Origin: Rhizophagus irregularis
Lineage: Eukaryota > Glomeromycota > Glomeromycetes > Glomerales > Glomeraceae
DNA: 64,000 nt
Direction of reading: 5' to 3'
Assembly (NCBI RefSeq): GCF_026210795.1
Contig: NC_089429.1
Coordinates: forward strand, 5,766,001 to 5,830,000
In this document: positions 1 through 12,156 of the stretch, one piece after another
Layout of the letters: every line of letters starts with the position of its first letter
How positions within the stretch are numbered: the stretch's first letter is position 1
The notes under the pieces: generated by a model
What the model was told of the DNA's origin: nothing
The model's input: the letters and a program-made list of their open reading frames with translations, nothing else
Database searches by the model: none
Position numbers and translations under genes: made by a program

Positions 1-1248
1 GAAATAATAATTATGACGACTTTTTTTTATTGATACTTACGGAATTATTCGAATATTTTCATTTTTAGATATATTTATGGAGGAAGACTTTCTTTAGAGG
101 AATATGATACTTCGAATATTATTAAACTTTTAATTGCTTCCAATGAACTTAATCTACAAGAATTAATCACTCATTTACAATTATTTTTGATCAAAAACAA
201 AAAAGACTGGATGGTACAAAATTTTAGCTTGATATATAATACAAGCTTTGAGAAGGATTCTTTCTTGGAACTACAAAATTTTTGTAAAGAATTTATGTTT
301 AAAGAACCAAAAAAAATTTTTGATTCAAGAGATTTTACTTCGCTTCCAGAAAATTGTTTGATTACTCTTATTCAACATGAAAATTTTCAAAATAATGTTA
401 TTCAAGTTTGGGAACATGTACTTGAATGGGGTATTGCTAAAAATCCTGAACTTCCTTCAGATCCTTCTAATTATTCAAAAGATGATTTTAAGAACTTAAA
501 GAATACTTTACAACAATCAATTCCCTTTATTAAATTCAATAATTTGAGTCATCAAGAATTTTTGGATAAAGTATATCCATATAAAAAAATTTTACCAAAA
601 GATTTACGTGATGAATTAATTAGGCATTTTATAAACCAGTCAACTAATAGGCCAGAACCAAAGACTACCAAAGAAAATGATTCAAAAAATATTGATTCAA
701 AAATCATTACAAAACAGCATGCTGAATTAATCTCTAAATGGATTGATAAATTAGATATTAAGGACGAGATAGAAAATCCTTATGAATTCGAATTAATACT
801 TCGTGGATCTCGGGATGGATTCTCCCCTAAGAAATTCCATGAGATCTGTGATAATAAATCTCATACTATATCGATCATTAAAGTGAAAGGTAGCAATGAA
901 ATCCTTGGAGGTTATAATTCGATCATATGGAAATCTGATGATAAGTGGGGTACTACTAAAGATAGTTTTATATTCTCTTTTAAGAATAAGAATAGTATTA
1001 AAAATTATACTTTAAGTCGAGTAAAATCTGAGGTGTGTGCTATAGATAATGACCCTGCACACGGTCCATCATTTGGTTCTAGTGACCTTGAACTGTATGA
1101 AAACAATCGTGGAGGTGCGTTCGGTCCAGTACATTATGAAACATCGATTAGAAGCACCAATGGTGAATTTTCCGTAGAAGAATATGAAATATTTCAAATT
1201 ACGAAAGAATGTGAGCCTGAAGAGGAATCAAATTGTAATATATCTTAA
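1..1248 (+). CDS. BTB-BACK-TLDc domain protein, 5' truncated by window edge
   Basis: Positions 1-68 are the end of an intron (closing in TTTTAG); the exon runs 69-1248 and encodes the last part of the BTB domain, a BACK-like helical linker and a C-terminal TLDc domain. The first base of the exon completes an Arg codon, so the intron is phase 2, exactly as in the copies at 4.5 kb and 52 kb. TLDc hallmarks are visible: RGSRDGFS, ILGGYN..IW, DSFIFSF and a final EEYEIFQI block. The start of the intron resembles that of the next copy, so the missing first exon should lie just outside the window. Family knowledge: BTB domains dimerise and can recruit Cul3, and TLDc domains occur in stress-related proteins; the substrate here is unknown. 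The copy looks intact where visible. Confidence 0.88.
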
Positions 1249-2226
1249 AATTTTTTAAGGACATTCTATTTTATAAGTCTATAATTTATTGAACCCTCAA
1301 TCCAAGCGTATTTCATTATATTTATTACATTCCTTTTTAAATATTGAAGATTTAACGGCATGTTACTTAACATTGAAAAATAAGTTATTAGTATTATTAG
1401 TATATGATTAATTGATTGTTTCATATTTTTTTTTCTATGTAAAATCTAACAAAGAATTAATTAGAAGTTACTTATTTAAATTTTTCTAAAATCGGGAAAA
1501 TAATTGTTTTGAGTCAAACAAATAAATATTTAATTTACTCTTTATTCAAAATATGATATTAAAAAGGACATGAATAATCAGCTTTAATACAATTCATTAA
1601 AACTTTTATAGAATTCGGCCCGAGATTTTAATTCCAACCAGCACTATTATTGCCTGTTAATAATGCGTAAAAGGCGAATTCTTTTTTTTTTTACAAGAAT
1701 TAATAAAACCAAAATTGACACTTTAAGATTGCACAACGTATTGATACGGAAAATTTAAATTCGTTTATTTATTTAGGACCCGAAATATATATAAAAAGAC
1801 AAGGTGATAGCTGTACGCAGGACGGCAGGGTTATTACATCCTTCAGAAAATCGGAAAAATACGCAAATTAATTAATCATCATGTGATTCGCGTAAAAAGC
1901 GTACATTAAAATTTCAATTACATCTTTTCGACCAATATTAGAAACAGGGTGATGACTGATGAGTTAAAAGATTAAAGATTTTACATAAATTGTTAAACCC
2001 TTTATTTAAAAAAAAAAACTTGTTATGGTTATAAAAAATACGCATTTTAATAATCTGAACATGGCTGAAAAAGCCTCAGATTGTACGCAAATCAATAACC
2101 CTGTAAGATTTCTCAATTATTTAAATCTAATTTAGATTTAAAGTAGTGAATTTGAGAAATGAAAATTATTGTCCATAATATTATTAATAAATTTTCAAGT
2201 AAAATATTTGAGTTTTGCTAACTTAT

Positions 2227-2452
2227 CCCCTGGGTTAAATAACCTGGGTTAAATCACCCCCCTAAAAATTTATATTTTACATGATTTTTGCCAATTATTT
2301 TTTTAAAAAAAAAATTTCAGAAAAATAAAAGATTTTATTTTATTTGAACATTTTTTGACAATGTCTCTGATGTTTAAATTTGGGCAAAATTATATAATTA
2401 TATAAAATTTACTAGTAAATTAAATCACCCAGGTTAAATCACCCTGGGTTAA
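2227..2452. repeat. MITE-like unit bounded by CCTGGGTTAAATCACC subrepeats
   Basis: The left edge (2227-2260) has two tandem CCTGGGTTAAAT blocks ending in ATCACCCC. The right edge (2413-2452) has TTAAATCACCC blocks ending in CCCTGGGTTAA. The reverse complement of the right edge aligns imperfectly with the left around the core TAACCTGGGT, so the ends are inverted as well as internally repeated. The roughly 150 bp between them is AT-rich and non-coding. A small non-autonomous DNA element is the simplest explanation; no target duplication is clear. Confidence 0.45.
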
Positions 2453-2659
2453 AATTAATCTTATACTAATTAAAATTCTTGTTAAATTCTATAAAATAAC
2501 CCGTAGAAATGTTCAGTATATGTTGCTCTATCATTTTATCGGTTTAGTTTTTTCTTTTTACTATTCAATTTACAATTTATAAAAATTTGAAATCACATAA
2601 TATTAGTGTGGTTTATGGGTGACAGCCACCATAGCGCTAATAATATTACGTTAACAAGA

Positions 2660-3130
2660 AATGGACGGGATTACTTCAGAATGTTTAACTCAAGTCTAAC
2701 TTTACGCGAGAGAATAGTTGGCAGGCGATCAAAAATTGCAAGAAGGAAATAAGGCACCTGATCACGAAATTATTAAGAAACAGGTCAGGAAGTATGGCGA
2801 TCGTTTTGCAAAAATTATTGAATAAATATATTCTAATATATTTCAACAATGAGAACGATATGATGAAGGCCATATACGATTATGCAATAGAAGACGATTC
2901 AGGAACCGGTTTACAAGTTAAAAAGCAGGATGAACTAATAGACAAAGATGGTGGTTTTAAGAATCGGAGAACTCGTAAGACATCAACCAATAACGATAGT
3001 TCTCTATCAGAGGACGAACAATTTCTCGAAGCAATGGACAGTCTAACGGGTTTGAGGTTCCTAACACTAACACGGTAGAAGATGTTAATAAATTGAATTC
3101 GGAATTTAGTAAGACATTGATGACATAGCA
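2660..3130 (+). pseudogene. Decayed coding relic, unknown acidic protein
   Basis: Protein-like sequence appears in alternating frames. About 2727-2823 reads as a lysine-rich helical piece ending at a TAA. About 2870-3050 reads as an acidic, Ser/Asn-rich stretch (for example EDDSGTGLQVKKQDE and SEDEQFLEAMDSL). About 3048-3128 continues in another frame (EVPNTNTVEDVNKLNSEF). Base composition is less AT-rich than the surroundings. I do not recognise the family; a fragment of a mobile-element protein or of a dispersed gene are both possible. The frame switches argue that it is not functional. Confidence 0.35.
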
Positions 3131-4433
3131 ACAAGTTCAAAAGGTAAAGGTAAGTAACTGAGTCAGAAAGTAGTGAATTTAATGAACAAAGAATCTTATG
3201 TATTAGTAGTTTAGATTTATAGGTAGATACTATTGACGCAATATATTTACTTTGTATTTACGTTGATATGGGATTAATTAGTACGAATTAGTACGATTGA
3301 GTAATTATCTCTATACTAATAAAGTTTTAATTAAAAAAAGAAAAAAAAGATTAAGTCCGACTGAAGTGCCATTTTTGTTGTACAATGTCACGTGCGAAGG
3401 AAAAAAGTATCTTTTATATTATTTTTCTTAATAGACATATATTACATATACTTATGAGTTATGATTATTACACTTTATCCGGGCGGATATTCAGAACGTT
3501 TGCGTAGTAATATATAGTCCTTCGTTATACTTCGGACTAATAATTCAAGATTGAAGATTTTAACCATTCTACGACCTCTTAATAATTGTTCAAATACATT
3601 CTATATTTTTGTGACTTCAAGAACGGAATAAATAGTAATTGACAGCACCTTGTTCGGCTGGGCTTGGGCTTGCAAAGATCTATTATACAGTATTACAATT
3701 ATACAATATATGAATATATGAGGAAACCAACTGAATACGTTGTAATATCTACATATTTAAAAGCAAAAAATTTTATAATATTCTTATTACACATTTTGCA
3801 CGTTAGCAAGAAATAATTTTTTTATAATACTAATTTGTTTTGAATTATATATGAGTTATTGGTTAGGAGTAAATATCGGTCACTAAAACTAAAGATGCCA
3901 GTGTAATCTTCATGTATTAAATATGTGTATTTATTTGCTTGAAAATTGTAATTAAACAAATAGAGCAATTTACTAGTATTTATCTGTATTACGTTCTTTT
4001 AAATGATATCTAAAAAAAATCAAAACTTTAATTCCTTAATAAAGAAATTATTACTTTAAATACAAAATATTCAATTTTTTTTTATTCTTCTACTCATAAT
4101 AATATTTAATTTACAAATATTCGTTCTTATAATGATAAAATTTTATAAAATTGATTTAATGGTAAACTTAATATCTCAAATTTATAGATATTATCACGTA
4201 AAAAAAAAAATAGTATTATAAAACGAACGAAAATTTTCAAGCTTTTTTTTAATAAATGGATTTTAGAAATAATGTATTAATTATATAAATCTTTCATACA
4301 TAACCGTAATAAATTTCGTGATAGTCTTGTAAGTGTTTAATGGTCTAAGCATTAAAGACGTTTTGCTGGGACGTTAAATATTTTGAAGATAAATGCGTCA
4401 TCATAAACAAGTGATTCGGTGTTTCGGTGTTTC

Positions 4434-4480
4434 CGGGCCGAAGGATTTTCCGCACTGTATATAAGGTCAGCCATTCAACA
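4434..4480 (+). promoter_or_regulatory. Core promoter of the 4.5-kb BTB-BACK-TLDc gene
   Basis: A TATA box, GTATATAAGG, lies at 4457-4466, about 60 bases before the likely ATG. Upstream is CGGGCCGAA (4434-4442) and downstream CATTCAAC. Both flanking blocks recur before the decayed copy at 53.5 kb, and the CGG box also before the gene at 52 kb, so the element looks inherited with the gene family. Confidence 0.5.
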
Positions 4481-4523
4481 AATTAAGGACAACATTTCCT
4501 TTCATTTCTTGAAAAAACGAAAT

Positions 4524-6103
4524 ATGACTATAATGAACAATAATGAATTTTTATCAAAACTATCACAAAATTTACTTGAAATTTTAGAAGATAATGAATT
4601 TTATGATATAACAATTGAAGTTGGTAATGATCCTTATGTAAAAATTTTTCGAGCTCATATGGTTATTTTAAATTATCGTTCTCCTTATTTGCGAAGAATC
4701 TTATCAACTAGAGTTAATAGAAATAATAATGATGGAAGTTTAACTCATATTAGATTACCAAATATTTCACCGGAAATTTTTCAAACGATCTTAAGGTGAG
4801 AGGAATGAAATAATAAATTATAACAATTCTTTTATTTAAAAAACCCTACGTACTTACAGAATTATTCAAATATTTTAATTTTAGATATATCTATGGAGGA
4901 AGCCTTCTTTTAAAAGGATATGATATTTCGGATATTATTAAAATTTTAATTGCTTCCAGTGAACTTGGTCTTCAAGAATTAATCATTCATTTACAATTAT
5001 TTTTGATTGAAAATAGGAAAAATTGGATGAAACAAAATTTTAGTTTGATATATAAAACAAGTTTTGAGAATAATTCTTTTTTGAAATTACAAGATTTTTG
5101 TAAAGAATTCATATTTAATGAACCGGAAAAATTTTTTAATTCAAACGATTTTACTTCGCTTCCGGAAAGTTGTGTGATTTCTCTTATTCAACATAAAAAT
5201 TTTCAAAAGAATGTTATTCAAGTTTGGGAACATGTACTAAAATGGGGTATCGCTCAAAATCCAGAACTTCCTTCAGATCCTTCAAACTACTCAAAAAATG
5301 ATCTTAACACTTTAAGGGATACTTTACAACAATGTACTCGTTTTATTAAATTCTTTGATTTAAACCATAAAGAATTTTTGGATAACGTTTATCCGTATAA
5401 GAAGGTTTTACCAAAAGACTTACGTGAGAATTTAATCAAACATTTTATAAATCAACCAGATAATAAGCCAGAACCAAAGATAACTAAAGAAATTAGTTCA
5501 AAAAATACTATGGATTCAAAAATCATCACAATTCAACATGCTGAATTAATCTCTAAATGGATTGATAAATTAGAAATTACGGACGAGATAAAAAATCCAT
5601 ATGAATTCAAATTAATACTTCGTGGATCTCGTGATGGATTCTCACCTAGGAAATTCCATGAAATTTGTGATAATCAATCTCATACTATATCAATTATTAA
5701 AGTGGAAGATAGTAATGAAATTCTTGGAGGATATAATCCGATCATATGGAAATCTGATTATAGTTATGGCAATACTATGGATAGTTTTATATTTTCGTTT
5801 AGGAATAAGGAAAATATTGAAGATTATATTTTAAGCCGAGTAAAGGATGAAACTCTTGCTATATTTAATTCCGCTTGTCGCGGTCCAGCATTTGATTTTG
5901 ATCTTGTTTTGAATGGAAACAAACGTGGAAGTACGTTGCTTAGTCCACCATGTTATGAAAAACCGATTAGAAAAATTAATGGTAGTTTTAACGTAGAAGA
6001 ATATGAAATATTTCAAATTACCGAAGGAAGTGAAGAATATGAAATGTTTCAAATTACGAAGGGAAGTGAGCCTAAGGGGGACTCAAATTGTAATATATCT
6101 TGA
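4524..6103 (+). CDS. BTB-BACK-TLDc domain protein
   Basis: Two exons, 4524-4795 and 4885-6103, with an 89-bp phase-2 intron (GTGAG...TTTTAG) splitting an Arg codon; product about 496 aa. The ATG at 4533 matches the start of the 52-kb paralogue better and would give 493 aa. An upstream GTG-initiated extension is not a eukaryotic start. BTB spans roughly residues 18-125 (DITIEV, FRAHMVIL, SPYLRRIL), BACK 130-270, and TLDc about 302-485 (RGSRDGFS 337-344, GGYNPIIW 372-379). The last part of TLDc carries a 36-bp tandem duplication, so EEYEIFQITEGS is followed by EEYEMFQITKGS. It lies downstream of, and parallel to, a close paralogue. From the family, a Cul3-type adaptor is likely, with unknown target. 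Confidence 0.9.
5996..6067 (+). repeat. 36-bp in-frame tandem duplication in TLDc C-terminus
   Basis: Copy 1 is 5996-6031 and copy 2 is 6032-6067. They encode two near-identical 12-residue blocks that differ at two residues (I/M and E/K). The other BTB-BACK-TLDc copies in this window have the block once, so it is a recent gain in this gene. Confidence 0.9.
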
Positions 6104-8363
6104 AATTTTTTAGTACATTCTATTTATTTTTTATACTGATTTAAAATACCGTATCTCATCAATTAGCAGCTCTTTATAACAATTTCATTATCATAACTAT
6201 TGTTTTTTTTTGTTTTCATCATTCTCATAAATTATTGGCATGGTGATTATTATTATTATTATTATTAAACAATTAAAATTGATATTACGGCAAAATGAAA
6301 TATCATATTAGTAACATAAAAGTTATACAATATGGTGATAGTACTTAGAATAATCATATAGGTCTTTCCTTTTTTGCCTATGCAAAATATTCATCCTACT
6401 CGCGCAATACATATCTAGTCATGATATTATTGGAAAATATTTCATATACATGAATTCTAAGTTTCTACGGTCTAAATTAACAAATGATTCTGCTGAATAA
6501 AATAAAATGGGAATCATTGAGACATGCGATGACAGAAATAAATTAACCATAATAAGTTATGCTTGTCTGTTCGTGACGTTAATTAATTTCTCGAAAATTC
6601 TATAAAAAAAAACAAAAGTTGCTTCACATTGCAAAAGTACAACCACAGACGAAGTAATCGTCTCTTCGTCTCTTCCATAATAATTTCTCGCTAGCTTTCT
6701 CGGTGTGCTTTCTTTAAACTAGTCCATAATGATTTTGTTTAGATTCGTTATGATTATGTCGCAAATATAGTCCAAAAACTACAGTCGTACAGACAGACGT
6801 ATACAAATTTGATTTTCGTACTTTTTTTCGCAATAAATGATGTCACATTTTTTTTATTGATTAATTGTGTACTCTTTTTTAAAATTTTTAAGTATGTATC
6901 AACGATTAGTGAATTGAGGCATCATGATTGAATTGATTAATCATTGATTGTTCAAATGTATCAAAATCGATAATATAATTCTTACTCGGTCAAATCACAT
7001 TTTTGTAATCGGCATCATTATAAAATTTCCAATTTGAAAAGTTTCATGTCAAATGTTAAATTACTTCTTTTAATATGCTAAAATAACAATTATTTCTTGC
7101 TACATAGAGAATTGACTATGAACTTGTAAATTAAAATTATCTGAGACATATCACATTATCGCAATGAGTTCTTCATAATTTGAATTTTTCCTAATGGTAG
7201 GTGATTTTTATATTTAGGGAGAGAGTTAGCATACGCGTTAAAGGGTTCACGGCGGTTATCATTCCTGTTGTATAGGACTAGTAGACTGTCAACGACCTAT
7301 GGAGCAACGAATTTTGATTCAAGGTATTATAATGATATTTTAAATATTTTAGTATTTTATTTTTTTCAGTTTAAAAAAATAAAAAGTTTTTAAACCGAAA
7401 TTTTTTCTTTATTTTATTTACTTTTTTGATCTTTTGAACAGAAATATTTTTTTATTTTATTTTCTTAGTTTTTTGAACCAAAAATTTTTTAAATTTTTTT
7501 TTTTTTGGTATATTTCTTATTAAACCGAATTTTTTATTTTATTAAAGACAAAGTAAAATTTATAAGATATTTGGAAAGGAAAGAAAGAAGAAAATCAAAA
7601 AAAAAAGACGAAAATAGATTACAAGACTATGTTTAATTACTATTAATAAATCTTTATAATAATTATAGTAATTGAAACATATTGAACATATTATTCAGTT
7701 GATTTTTTATAAATAAAAAATTAATTTTTTAACGCAATACGAACATTTATTAATTATCAATGATTGAAATAATTTATGCCGCAAACCCCGATGATCTGGA
7801 GCAAAACTTCAAATAGACAATCCCGTTTCAAACCAAAACTAGTCAGCCAACCACAAAGAAATAGATAATCGTAATTATTAACACGAAATACCAAAACGAT
7901 TTGAAGAATGAAAGAAAATGGGTTAAACATGCCGTATACGACTTAAAAGTGACAAGAACATATTTCAAAAATAGACGAATTTTTAACTTCATCTTTTATG
8001 ATAAATATTTAATCACGAAATAAGGAAAATTCTGAGAGGAATCACATGAATTACAGTTAATACTTTTTATTTTTTTACATACATTTATTTAGATTTTTTT
8101 TTTTTTTAAAAATACATTTATTTAGATTTAATTATCATTTTTTTATGTATAGGAAATAATTTTCTTATGTAAACGAAATTTTATTTTTTAAAAAAAAAAT
8201 TCTAATAGTATTGTAAAAATCAAAAATTAAGCTCTCTTCTAATAATTACCACTGTAGAAAAATTTTTTAACATAAATTTATATCAAATAACCCTTTCTGA
8301 CATATAAATAATTGAATTTTATTTTGTAAAGATTTAACAAAAAAATGGAGATGTATTTAGTAA
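6104..8363. other. Intergenic, no gene seen
   Basis: Space between convergent BTB-BACK-TLDc genes. It holds an (ATT)n microsatellite at about 6246-6267 and long poly-T and poly-A tracts near 7370-7560 and 8090-8200. No coding signal, RNA gene or element ends were recognised. Confidence 0.6.
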
Positions 8364-9864
8364 TTATTTTTTAATTACTTGAAATACTTCATATTTTTCC
8401 ACCTTAAAACTTTCTGGAATTCCTATTTTAGGATAAGCAAAATTAGCATCACTAATATCAGAATGATAAAATGTCCAGTTGTCGGTACCGTTACAATAGA
8501 AATTGCCCATGTGTGGTCCTTGATTACTCTCGCAATAAATAGCACAACTTGCATTGTTGTCATTAACATAACTTAGTTTTGCAGTAGAAATACTTTTTCC
8601 ATCTATAATATTATTAAACAGAAAACTATCTGTAGTGTTTTTCCAAACACCATTTCCATCCCAATCAAGTGGATTATATCCTCCAATTAATTGTGTTGTA
8701 CCTTGAATTTTTGCTATCCAAATTGTAGCTCCTTTATTGTCACAATTTCTATGAAATGATGCAGCATCAAATCCATCTCTACTTGAACAATATATTAACT
8801 TAAATCCATAAGGAATATCATTTTTTTTATAAAAATCTTTTCTATCAATCCATGAAGCAAACAGTGGGATATGATTTGATTCAATTAAGGTTGAATCAAG
8901 TTTAAATTTTAAGTTTGGCTTTCTTGAAGGTGCTACATTAGTTTTAGGTTTTATATTAGGGACTATATGAAATTCTAAAAGATTATGAATTAAATCTTGA
9001 GGCAATATTTCTTTATAACAATAAACTTTATAAAAGAAATCTGCAGGGTTAATATCATAGAATCTAATTAAAGGAATAAATCTGTGTAATGATCTCTCAA
9101 TTTTTATAGCATCATCTTTACTCCATTTGGTAGGATCATTTAACATATTTTGCTGAGCAAAACACCATTTCAATAAACCTTCCCAAATCTCAATTTCCTC
9201 CATATTTAAATTATCTCGTTTAATCAACATTTCCAATAATGGAGCCTTTAAATCAGTAAATTTATCTGAATTAAATAAAATTTTAGGTTCTTCACAAATT
9301 TTTTCAAGACAAAAATTCCATAAATCCGTAAATGTTTCATATTGATAAATAGTTTCAAGAATACCAGTTGGATTTTGATGCAAAAATTCGGTTTGATGTT
9401 CAATTAAATATTCTTGAATATAAGAAATCAATCGTTGAATATTAAGTTCATCCACTGCTATCAAAAGTTTCAATACTTCAGGACCTTGTAAATTTTTCAA
9501 TTCAATATTTCCACAATAAATAAATCTAATAAATTATTATTAACAAAATATATAGTGTTAATTGAATACAAATAAAATTTTCATTGTTAATATTTTCTAT
9601 ACATTACCTGAGAATGATATTAAATAAGCAAGGAGAAATATTTGGTTTCCTTAAAATAAATTTTCCATCTTTTTTCTCAGCCCATTCATTAGAAAATGCA
9701 GAACGAAAATATTGAGACCTGATACACAAAATATTTGAATGAGCATGAATTTCTTTAACGTTTGACTCCTCTCCAGCATAAATGATAACATCATATCCTA
9801 ATTCTGTTTCAAAAAGTTTTTCATAATCACTTGATAATTCTGCCAAAAATTTTGAAGACGTCAT
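8364..9864 (-). CDS. BTB-BACK-TLDc domain protein, diverged paralogue
   Basis: Read on the minus strand: exon 1 9864-9608, exon 2 9525-8364, with an 82-bp phase-2 intron at the same BTB position as the other copies. The product is about 472 aa. BTB is residues 15-120 (YDVIIYAGEE, IHAHSNILCIRSQYFRSAF), BACK follows, and TLDc is about 300-470 (SSRDGFD near 335, LIGGYNPLDW, and the C-terminal FKVEKYEVFQV). The ATG at 9864 is preceded by a TATA-type box. It is clearly more diverged from the three plus-strand copies than they are from each other, so it is an older duplicate or a different subfamily. No frame damage is seen. Confidence 0.9.
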
Positions 9865-9897
9865 TTTAAAATGTTTTAAGAAAAAAAAAAAATATGA

Positions 9898-9906
9898 ATT
9901 TATACT
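9898..9906 (-). promoter_or_regulatory. TATA-type box of the 8.4-9.9 kb gene
   Basis: On the minus strand TAGTATAAA lies about 35-40 bases before the ATG. The CGGACCG block seen before other BTB-BACK-TLDc copies is absent here. Confidence 0.35.
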
Positions 9907-12156
9907 AGCTAGTTATGCATATTGTCGATCCATAATCAAAACCAATTCCCTTAAAAATTCTCATTTATTGAATTTTTGAAAATTTTCTTTATTGGAATTT
10001 TTAAATTTCTGTTCAAAATATTCAGATTAACTAAATCACACCTACTTATTAGATCAAATCAACTAATACATGTTTCTTCATTAGATATTTATAAAAATAT
10101 AAAATATAATTATAACAATCACTATCCATTGACCTATGCGGACATCAATTTTGGATTTTACAGTTTCTAAAATTTTCTATATTTATATCCTAACTATTTA
10201 TAAAAAAAAAAGATCTCAAATCCATAATTATGTATGTATGTATTGTATTTGTAAGATAAAAGTGAACAAGCGTATGAAATAATAAAAATAAAGAATTTTT
10301 ATAAATAAAGATTCAAATTGTTATTGTTTGAATGTAAGCTAATGTATTATGTATATATTAATCTAAAAACTGCTAATACTCTTAATACATTTGATCTTTT
10401 TATACGTATATACAGTAAAAGAGTCTATACAAATTATGATAATAAGATATCTAAATAAATCGAGACAAATGTTGAACTTGTATAAAAAAAATTATAATCA
10501 TAATTGATTGTAACTCATCATTCAAATTTATATTTTGAAAAAGTAATGACCTTTTATCGAATAATGTTACTTACCTATTCCTCTAAGACCTATAAAAAAA
10601 ATAAATTAGAACTGATACTAAACATGTATATAGTGAATAGTAATAAGATATATGAATATCTCAAGATCCAAAATTCAAAAGAATATTTAGTTAGTTATTC
10701 TTAATGGTAGTTGTGTAAAGTGTTGTGAAATATATATTAATATATTATATGGATTGTGCCCATGCCAAATAAATAGTAGTTTATACTATTGACCCAGAAG
10801 TGGAAATAAACAAATTGAAGCTACCTGACGCACCAATATTAATCAAAATCTCGGACAAGTGTTTCATAAGAAAAATCGCCATATAATTTAGCAGGTCACG
10901 AAATCCAAATTCACTTATATACTAGGAATTATGATATTATGAATATAAAATATTTCCTGTGTAAGATCTCGATGAATTTGCATTACTATCATGAGACTCA
11001 ATTATGTCATAAGCTATATTTTTATGCTTGATATGAGTTAATAGAAATGTAATTTTGTAAATAAATTTAAAACATGCATCTATCAAACGTTCAAACCAAC
11101 TGAATTTCTATTAACATTTTCGCTTTTGAACATCACTTCATATGTTCCTGAATCCTGATCTTTCCAATTATTGCTCTTTAGGTTCTCAAATTATTCGTTT
11201 TGCATTAATTTTGAGAAATTCTCTGTAAAATACAATATTCAAAATATGATGTATTTATCTTCATGAAACCTGTAGTCCGTTAGATTGTCCTTCGTAGAAA
11301 TGTATTTGTTAATACAAGAGCTATTTACTACTTGACCATAATTTTTCACACTTTATTCATTCTCAATTTTTTACGCCTCATCAAAGATTAGGAGGATATG
11401 GTCTCAATTCAAAAAATATATCTCTTAATACTCTTAATACATAATTAAATAAATATCATATTTAAGATAAAAGATAAATAAATTTTCTTTTTGTTTTAAA
11501 ATTTACTCAATTTAAAATTGCATAATAAACTTTTCAAGATTATTATTATTGATTTACGTATATACAATAAAATTTTCGGATCCTTCAATTTTGATCATAT
11601 ATTATCTTCTCTATACGGATAATAGTATGAAATACCTTACATTACTTTAATTTACCATATTTACTATACAAAATTTTGCCTTTTGTAATTATTACCAGTC
11701 CTCGACAAGGTTCATTTAAACCAATCATAAATATTTCCTAGCATAAAGATAAAAAAAAGCTTATGTACGAACTATAATCTATATCCACCTTGATTTATTA
11801 AAATTTTTATTCCAAACTAATTTATTTCTGATATATAATTTGGCAATGATTTTTTTATTGCTATTTATTTTTTTTGAAAATACAGAAAAAAAATTATATG
11901 ATCTACAATTTTAATTTGTCATTTTTCATTTTAACCATTTCGGGTTATATTTATTTTTTATGATGATCAGCTGCTGCTTACGAATTTTCTTTGTTACTAA
12001 TTTTTGTATACAATAGTAGTACAAATAGTAATACAAATAAGGTAATACAAATTATTGAACTTCGTTCAATTCATAATTTTTTTCTTTTGCCCATAATAAT
12101 TCTGAAATTTATTTTATATAACTAAAATTAAAATTATAATCCACAGCTCAATTAAT
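9907..12156. other. Intergenic, no gene seen
   Basis: AT-rich spacer between the divergent BTB-BACK-TLDc and kinase genes. The short open frames near 9976-10170 and 10504-10704 are lysine/isoleucine/asparagine-rich, as expected by chance in this composition. No repeat pairs or RNA genes were recognised. Confidence 0.55.

Larger units (their letters stand above)
1249..4433. other. Intergenic region with a small MITE and a gene relic
   Basis: AT-rich spacer between two BTB-BACK-TLDc genes. It contains the repeat-bounded unit at 2227-2452 and a decayed coding stretch at about 2660-3130, both listed separately. I see no tRNA or other RNA gene. Poly-A and poly-T runs are common, and the rest has no recognisable structure. 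Confidence 0.6.

Noticed and set aside
1612-1682. GAATTCGGCC / GGCGAATTC inverted pair
   Set aside because: Only nine or ten bases with no wider homology; likely coincidence.
4419-4523. N-terminal extension of the BTB-BACK-TLDc gene starting at a GTG
   Set aside because: It needs a non-ATG start, overlaps the TATA box, and the paralogue at 52 kb starts at the MN(D/N)N block.
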